From contig CAJZGQ010000019.1 in NCBI GenBank assembly GCA_916048115.1, positions 1 to 12,642 on the forward strand: a DNA stretch of 12,642 bases. Reading direction: 5' to 3'. Origin of the DNA: an uncultured Streptococcus sp. (GTDB lineage: Bacteria > Bacillota > Bacilli > Lactobacillales > Streptococcaceae). Position numbers and translations under genes: made by a program. Positions 7,428 to 12,642 of the stretch are shown here, piece by piece; positions within the stretch are counted from its first letter, which is position 1; every line of letters begins with the position of its first letter. The notes under the pieces were generated by a model, which saw nothing but the letters and a program-made list of their open reading frames with translations, was not told the DNA's origin and did not search any database.

Positions 7428-8109
7428 ATACCAAATAATCCGTTTCTTCTCGATAACTATAGTAGTTTTCTTCGGATACAATCAAATGATCCAATAGGGT
7501 CAACCCCATTACTTCACAGGCCTCTAAGACTCGCTGAGTGACTTCATCATCATTTTTACTGGGGAATACGGCACCAGATGGATGATTGTGAGCCAAGATA
7601 ATGGAGGTTGCCATGTGCTTCAGTGCATAATGCAGGATTTCACGCGGCTCCGCGATACTTCGATTCACTGTTCCAATAAATATCGTCTGTTGATGTATAA
7701 TTTCATTTTGGGTATTCAAATAAAGGGCAACTAGGTGCTCCTGCTTTTTATGGCCAATTTCCTGTTGAATTTTATGGGCCAATTTCTGACTACTCATGAT
7801 TTGTTCGGAACTCATTAATTCATCTTTATGAATCCTTCGTCCAAACTCAATAACAGCCTGAAGTTCGATGGCCTTCACTCGCCCAATGCCAGAGATTTCC
7901 TGTAGCTCCTCTAGGGTTAATTGCCCTAACTCCTTTAAACTATTAACCGAACTCAAAAGACCTTGTGCAATCTCATAAACGCTTTTTTTCTTATTGCCTG
8001 TCCGTAAGAGAATGGATAGCAATTCTTGATGACTCAGCTTATCTACCCCTTCAGAAACCAAACGTTCTCTAGGAAGCAAAGATGGTTCAATAAATGATAT
8101 GTCGTACAT
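7426..8109 (-). CDS. radC: RadC/JAB (MPN+) domain protein
   Basis: RadC-family protein of unsettled biochemical role, once thought a DNA-repair factor. The 227 residues carry a helix-hairpin-helix ([12 protein letters not shown], 72-83) that could touch DNA, and a JAB/MPN metalloprotease-like domain with Glu124, the zinc motif HNHPSG (His174, His176) and Asp187 in the PSxxD stretch. All expected metal ligands are present. AGGAGG precedes the ATG by 5-6 nt. In streptococci radC is a late competence gene, although knock-outs in S. pneumoniae reportedly transform normally. The element TACGAATT upstream fits SigX control. It ends in the shared terminator with rex. The 92-residue gene upstream is 54 nt away and could also feed transcription into it. 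Confidence 0.95.
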   Translation of the reverse strand: MYDISFIEPSLLPRERLVSEGVDKLSHQELLSILLRTGNKKKSVYEIAQGLLSSVNSLKELGQLTLEELQEISGIGRVKAIELQAVIEFGRRIHKDELMSSEQIMSSQKLAHKIQQEIGHKKQEHLVALYLNTQNEIIHQQTIFIGTVNRSIAEPREILHYALKHMATSIILAHNHPSGAVFPSKNDDEVTQRVLEACEVMGLTLLDHLIVSEENYYSYREETDYLV

Positions 8110-8128
8110 AATTTCCTCCTCACTTATT

Positions 8129-8136
8129 AATTCGTA
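8129..8136 (-). promoter_or_regulatory. cin-box (com-box) for the competence sigma factor SigX/ComX
   Basis: On the minus strand TACGAATT matches 7 of 8 bases of the streptococcal cin-box TACGAATA. The sequence upstream is T-rich (TTTTCTTCATTTATT), as at other late competence promoters. It ends 19 nt before the radC ATG, placing transcription start just before the AGGAGG ribosome site. radC is a known SigX-regulon member in other streptococci. Confidence 0.72.
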
Positions 8137-8163
8137 ATAAATGAAGAAAACGACAACCTTTCA

Positions 8164-8442
8164 TTATTTACAGGCGATTTCTTGTTTCAAGTCATCTAAC
8201 ACTAAGACTTCATCTTTATTAAAGCGGATCTGGTAACCTGTTTGAACTTGTTCAAGCTCTTTTAAAAACTGTTGAATTTCACAGCGAATCAAGTACTCCT
8301 GGCTTTGAGGAATGGCCTCTAAAGCTTGGTAGACCTGCTCTACTTCGTAGATTCCTTTCGTAATTAAACCATTTCGTGGAAAATCGTTTACTAAGAGATT
8401 ATAGAAATGATGCAAGAGATGATAAATTCGCTCTTTCGTCAC
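8164..8442 (-). CDS. Small hypothetical protein (92 residues)
   Basis: I do not recognise a family with confidence. The coding case is good: GTG start with a near-perfect AAGGAGG at 7-nt spacing, and a frame that fills the gap between radC and the preceding terminator. The protein is mostly helical by eye. Residues 1-20 (MTKERIYHLLHHFYNLLVND) are His/Tyr/Leu-rich and amphipathic. A second helix at about 32-65 is rich in Glu and Gln, and a short beta-like end (GYQIRFNKDEVLVLDDL) follows. There is no signal peptide, membrane span or metal motif. It is probably cytosolic. It reads in the same direction as radC, 54 nt upstream of it, so it may be co-transcribed outside competence. Confidence 0.8.
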   Translation of the reverse strand: MTKERIYHLLHHFYNLLVNDFPRNGLITKGIYEVEQVYQALEAIPQSQEYLIRCEIQQFLKELEQVQTGYQIRFNKDEVLVLDDLKQEIACK

Positions 8443-8475
8443 TATTCTACCTCCTTATCATACTCTTTCCCCTTT

Positions 8476-8509
8476 ATTATATACTGATTTTCCCTTAATA
8501 TTATGACAA
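8476..8509 (-). promoter_or_regulatory. Candidate promoter for the 92-residue gene
   Basis: Minus-strand TATAAT (8476-8481) would start transcription about 27 nt before the GTG. A TTGTCA (8504-8509) lies upstream, but the spacing (20-22 nt) is longer than ideal. Another TATAAT is at 8519-8524. The 169-nt gap 8443-8611 otherwise holds only the srtA terminator and AT-rich sequence. Confidence 0.35.
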
Positions 8510-8574
8510 GTTCCTTACATTATATTACCAATCTCTTACAATTTTACAAGAATTTCTCCCAGCCTCCTACATAG

Positions 8575-8610
8575 AAAAGGCCCAGACATTTCTGTCTCGG
8601 GCTTTATTTT
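8575..8610. terminator. Terminator of the gyrA-srtA transcript
   Basis: On the minus strand GCCC, a bulged G, AGACA, loop GAAA, TGTCT, GGGC form a 9-bp stem followed by CTTTTCT. The A/T flanks (AAAATAAA before, TTTT after) would also allow it to act on the plus strand. It lies immediately after the srtA stop. Confidence 0.82.
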
Positions 8611-8611
8611 C

Positions 8612-9355
8612 TTAAAGTTGCATTTGATTATAAGACTTGCTGAATGAATCCAGGATGTCTTTTGGAGCCTTGTCATAGTCAACAGAGGTTTCCAAATTTC
8701 CTTTTACAATCGTACGGTAAGTCGCTGCAGCATCCTCACAGGTCACTAAAGTGATCTCATTAACGCCTTCACGATCTTGAATGACATCTACACGATCTGG
8801 AGTCACTGTCTCAACAGACGAGATGACATAAGTATAGATTTTTTCTTTGTCCGTGATGTAGATCTTCATTCCCGCCTTGGCTTTCTCTAATGGTGAGAAT
8901 AACATGGCATTTGCTCCAGTTAGGCCAAATACATGGTGGCTAGCAAGAGAATAATTGCCTTGCCCCATGACTTGGTTTTCCTTCATGGTCCCTGCTCCGT
9001 AGTAGAGGGCTACATTTTCAAGCCCCTTAAAGATCGGAAGGTTCATGTTTAATTCAGGAATCGAAATCCCCCCAATTACTGGTAGCTTTTGAGCTTGCCA
9101 TTGGGCATTGATGACGGCTTCCGTCGAGAGTGACTGGACATGTTGGAAATCAAAGCTCGTCTTCACTTCTTTATTCTTATCAATGGTTTTTTTATCGACC
9201 TTGCTAACCTGGTATTGGTTGGTATGCCAAACCATAATCATGTTTCGGATCGGAGCATTGAAAATCAAGAGAAGCGAGAGAATAATCAAAAGTGTTGCAA
9301 CGATATTGATAAGAGTATTGCGTAAACTCTTTTTCTTTTTTCTTTTGCGTGACAT
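8612..9355 (-). CDS. srtA: Class A sortase (housekeeping sortase A)
   Basis: A membrane-anchored cysteine transpeptidase on the outer face that cleaves LPXTG surface proteins and links them to the peptidoglycan cross-bridge precursor. The 247 residues begin with a basic cluster (SRKRKKKK) and a single hydrophobic anchor at about 14-33, giving N-in/C-out topology. The catalytic triad is visible: His140 in SLASHHVFG, Cys206 in TLVTCEDA and Arg214 in TYRTIVKG, spaced as in S. pyogenes SrtA (His-Cys distance 66). The start has AAGGGG upstream, 13 nt after the gyrA stop, so srtA is co-transcribed with gyrA. The gyrA-srtA pairing is conserved in streptococci. It is expected to be the general-purpose enzyme, as opposed to pilus sortases. 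Confidence 0.96.
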   Translation of the reverse strand: MSRKRKKKKSLRNTLINIVATLLIILSLLLIFNAPIRNMIMVWHTNQYQVSKVDKKTIDKNKEVKTSFDFQHVQSLSTEAVINAQWQAQKLPVIGGISIPELNMNLPIFKGLENVALYYGAGTMKENQVMGQGNYSLASHHVFGLTGANAMLFSPLEKAKAGMKIYITDKEKIYTYVISSVETVTPDRVDVIQDREGVNEITLVTCEDAAATYRTIVKGNLETSVDYDKAPKDILDSFSKSYNQMQL

Positions 9356-9368
9356 GCTGTCCCCTTAT

Positions 9369-11825
9369 CTATTCGTTTTCTTCCACTACTTCTTCATCTT
9401 TTTCATCGGGCTGGACTGTTGTAAAGGTCACAATTTTCGCATCCTGATCCAGTCTCATGACTTTCACACCCTGAGTTGAACGACCCGTTTGAGAGATATT
9501 TTCAACACTTGTACGGATCATGACTCCGGTATCGGTAATGATCATCAGATCTTCATCCCCTTTAACGGTTAAAAGACCAGCTAAGGGACCATTTTTCTCT
9601 GTGATATTGGCTGTCTTGATTCCTTTACCGCCACGGCCTTTGGTTGGGTATTCGCTAGCCATTGTCCGCTTACCATACCCTTTTTCAGTGATGATCAATA
9701 CTTCATCTTGATCCGTAACGACGCTAGCCCCAACAACCTTGTCTCCTTCGCGGAGATTCACACCACGTACACCTGTGGCAGAGCGTCCCATATTCCGAAC
9801 TACAGCCTCATTAAAGCGGACAGAATAACCATACTTGGTACCGATAATGACGTCAGCATTGCCATCTGTAAGGAAGACATTGATCAATTCATCCTCATCG
9901 CGCAGATTCAGAGCTTTCAGACCGTTCTGACGGATATTTGAAAATTCTGCGACGTTAGTGCGCTTGACTACACCTTGTCGCGTCGTAAAGAAGAGATAAG
10001 ACTCATCACTGCGATCTTGCTCCACATTGATAATGGTTTGAATCGATTCACCTTCATCCAATTTTAGGAGGTTGACAATTGGCAATCCTTTAGCTGTCCG
10101 GCCATATTCGGGAATCTCATAACCTTTCAGACGATAGACACGTCCCTTATTGGTAAAGAAGAGCAAATGATCATGTGTGCTCGTAGATACCAGTTCACGG
10201 ACAAAGTCATTATCTTTCACACCAGTTCCTTGGACACCACGTCCACCACGTTTTTGTGCAGTAAATTCAGCTTGGTCCAAACGTTTGATGTATCCTTTAT
10301 TAGAAAGGGTAATTAAGACATCTGTTTCTTCAATCAAGTCCTCATCTTCAAGAGAAATAACTTCCCCTACCATCAACTCAGTTCGACGAGCATCGCCAAA
10401 CTTGCGTTTGACTTCTTCTAATTCTTCCTTGATGATGGTCGCCACACGTTCTGGTTTAGCCAAAATATCAGCCAAATCAGCAATCAAGGCAACCAAGTCG
10501 TCATATTCACTCTGGATCTTATCTCGTTCCAAACCGGTCAAACGACGAAGACGCATGTCCAAAATGGCTTGACTTTGACGTTCAGAGAGTTTGAACTTCG
10601 ACATCAACTCAGCTTGTGCTTCAGCGTCTGTCTGGCTATTGCGGATGATTCGGATTACTTCATCAATGTGATCCAAAGCAATAAGCAAGCCTTCTAAAAT
10701 ATGGGCACGAGCTTCAGCTTTTTCTTTATCAAAGATGGTCCGGCGAGTCACCACTTCTGTTTGGTGCTCGATATAAGCACCTAAAATTTGACGAAGAGAA
10801 AGGATCTTTGGAACACCGTTTTGAATGGCCAACATATTGAAGCCAAAGTTGGTTTGCATTTGCGTCATCTTAAAGAGGTTGTTCAAAATGACATTAGCCG
10901 AAGCATCTCGACGTACCTCAATGACAAATCGAACTCCTTCACGGTTAGACTCATCACGTACAGCTGTAATCCCTTCGATCCGTTTTTCTTGCACCAAGCG
11001 AACGATATGTTCGTGAACCTTGGTTTTGTTGACCATATAAGGGAACTCGGTAACGACAATCCGTTCACGACCACTCTTAGTCACTTCAATCTCTGTACGA
11101 GAGCGAAGGACGATCGACCCTTTTCCTGTTTCATAGGCTTTATGGATACCTGATTTCCCCATAACGAGAGCACCTGTCGGAAAATCTGGACCTGGAAGAA
11201 CTTCCATAAGTTCACGGGTCGTTACATCAGGATTATCCATCATCAATTTTACTGCATCAATGGTTTCTCCCAAATTGTGAGGAGGAATATTTGTGGCCAT
11301 CCCAACAGCAATCCCAGTAGCACCATTGACCAAAAGGTTAGGGAAACGTGCAGGTAAGACCAAAGGTTCGCGCTCGCTGGCATCATAGTTATCAGTGAAA
11401 TCAACTGTATTTTTGTTGATATCCCGTAACATTTCAAGAGCGATCTTACTCATACGGGCTTCGGTATACCGTTGTGCAGCGGCACCATCACCGTCCATGG
11501 AACCAAAGTTTCCATGACCGTCCACTAACATGTAGCGATAACTCCACCATTGCGCCATCCGAACCATGGCTTCATAAATAGAGGAATCCCCGTGTGGGTG
11601 GTATTTACCCATAACATCCCCTGTAATACGGGCTGACTTCTTATGTGGTTTATCTGGTGTAACACCTAATTCATTCATTCCGTACAAAATACGACGGTGA
11701 ACAGGTTTCAAACCATCCCGAACATCAGGGAGGGCACGAGCAACGATAACACTCATGGCATAATCGATAAAACTCGTCTTCATTTCTGATGTTAAATTCA
11801 CATCAATTAGATTCTTATCCTGCAT
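9369..11825 (-). CDS. gyrA: DNA gyrase subunit A
   Basis: The breakage-reunion subunit of DNA gyrase, which with GyrB introduces negative supercoils using ATP. The 818 residues are typical for streptococci. The catalytic Tyr120 is in [12 protein letters not shown]. The N-terminal winged-helix/tower domain runs to about 490. The C-terminal beta-pinwheel carries the GyrA box QKRGGRG (524-530), which identifies it as GyrA and not ParC. The quinolone-resistance region reads [11 protein letters not shown] with Ser81 and Glu85, the susceptible-type residues. The C-terminal tail is acidic ([12 protein letters not shown]). The ATG has AGAGG about 12 nt upstream, rather far. srtA follows within 13 nt. 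ldh diverges from it across a 198-nt promoter region. Confidence 0.98.
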   Translation of the reverse strand: MQDKNLIDVNLTSEMKTSFIDYAMSVIVARALPDVRDGLKPVHRRILYGMNELGVTPDKPHKKSARITGDVMGKYHPHGDSSIYEAMVRMAQWWSYRYMLVDGHGNFGSMDGDGAAAQRYTEARMSKIALEMLRDINKNTVDFTDNYDASEREPLVLPARFPNLLVNGATGIAVGMATNIPPHNLGETIDAVKLMMDNPDVTTRELMEVLPGPDFPTGALVMGKSGIHKAYETGKGSIVLRSRTEIEVTKSGRERIVVTEFPYMVNKTKVHEHIVRLVQEKRIEGITAVRDESNREGVRFVIEVRRDASANVILNNLFKMTQMQTNFGFNMLAIQNGVPKILSLRQILGAYIEHQTEVVTRRTIFDKEKAEARAHILEGLLIALDHIDEVIRIIRNSQTDAEAQAELMSKFKLSERQSQAILDMRLRRLTGLERDKIQSEYDDLVALIADLADILAKPERVATIIKEELEEVKRKFGDARRTELMVGEVISLEDEDLIEETDVLITLSNKGYIKRLDQAEFTAQKRGGRGVQGTGVKDNDFVRELVSTSTHDHLLFFTNKGRVYRLKGYEIPEYGRTAKGLPIVNLLKLDEGESIQTIINVEQDRSDESYLFFTTRQGVVKRTNVAEFSNIRQNGLKALNLRDEDELINVFLTDGNADVIIGTKYGYSVRFNEAVVRNMGRSATGVRGVNLREGDKVVGASVVTDQDEVLIITEKGYGKRTMASEYPTKGRGGKGIKTANITEKNGPLAGLLTVKGDEDLMIITDTGVMIRTSVENISQTGRSTQGVKVMRLDQDAKIVTFTTVQPDEKDEEVVEENE

Positions 11826-11861
11826 TCAAAAAATGCCTCTCTTTACTTAATTCACCATACT

Positions 11862-11870
11862 ATTATAACA
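11862..11870 (-). promoter_or_regulatory. Extended -10 promoter of gyrA
   Basis: Minus-strand TGTTATAAT (hexamer at 11862-11867) is a perfect extended -10; the -35 position (AGAAAA-like) is weak. The leader is about 30 nt to the gyrA ATG. gyrA promoters are often supercoiling-sensitive, which the sequence alone cannot confirm. Confidence 0.6.
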
Positions 11871-11906
11871 CATTTTAGCCTATTTTTCTTCTTAGGAACA
11901 CAAACG

Positions 11907-12642
<736 letters not shown>

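Noticed and set aside
9371..9378. AACGAATA on the minus strand before srtA, one base from a cin-box
   Set aside because: It encodes the last codons and stop of gyrA (Glu-Asn-Glu-stop region), has no T-rich upstream stretch, and srtA is not a known competence gene.
10177..10572. 131-codon open frame on the plus strand
   Set aside because: Antisense to the conserved gyrA coiled-coil and pinwheel region; Ser/Lys/Arg-rich shadow without its own start signals.

Overview
The window is ordinary core chromosome of a Streptococcus. LDH, GyrA, SrtA, Prs, Rex and RelQ closely match the streptococcal versions as I remember them. The GyrA quinolone region reads S81/E85, the genus pattern, and the base composition and promoter style fit. 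A mitis- or sanguinis-group oral streptococcus is most likely, but I cannot name the species from sequence alone. There is no sign of a prophage, insertion sequence, CRISPR array, tRNA or rRNA. All genes appear intact except the two cut by the window edges (pta on the left, ldh on the right).

Layout. (1) 1-3218, minus strand: a tightly packed operon read relQ, nadK, rluD-like, pta, with overlapping reading frames at two junctions. It makes (p)ppGpp, NADP, an rRNA or tRNA pseudouridine, and acetyl phosphate/acetyl-CoA. (2) 3219-3313: a short divergent promoter region in which the two -10 elements overlap on opposite strands. (3) 3314-6596, plus strand: a CYTH triphosphate-tunnel protein, prs (PRPP synthesis), an IscS/NifS-type cysteine desulfurase, and two small streptococcal/lactobacillar proteins (DUF1831 and DUF4649 types), closed by a hairpin terminator. 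(4) 6726-7373, plus strand: the NADH-sensing repressor rex with its own promoter, which carries a possible Rex operator. (5) 7426-8442, minus strand: radC, preceded by a competence (SigX) cin-box-like element, and an unrecognised 92-residue gene. A bidirectional terminator separates rex and radC. (6) 8612-11825, minus strand: gyrA-srtA, 13 nt apart, ending in a terminator. (7) 12024 to the end, plus strand: ldh, divergent from gyrA, with a strong extended -10 promoter and a CcpA cre-like site upstream.

Together the genes cover nucleotide and redox housekeeping (alarmone, NADP, PRPP, NADH sensing, fermentation end-products) plus DNA topology and surface-protein anchoring. I do not see a convincing undescribed system. 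The best leads are regulatory: the cin-box at radC, overlapping divergent promoters at relQ/CYTH, a Rex-like site in the rex promoter, and a cre-like site with a 5' mRNA hairpin at ldh. The least understood genes are the 92-residue protein and the DUF1831/DUF4649 pair behind the cysteine desulfurase.
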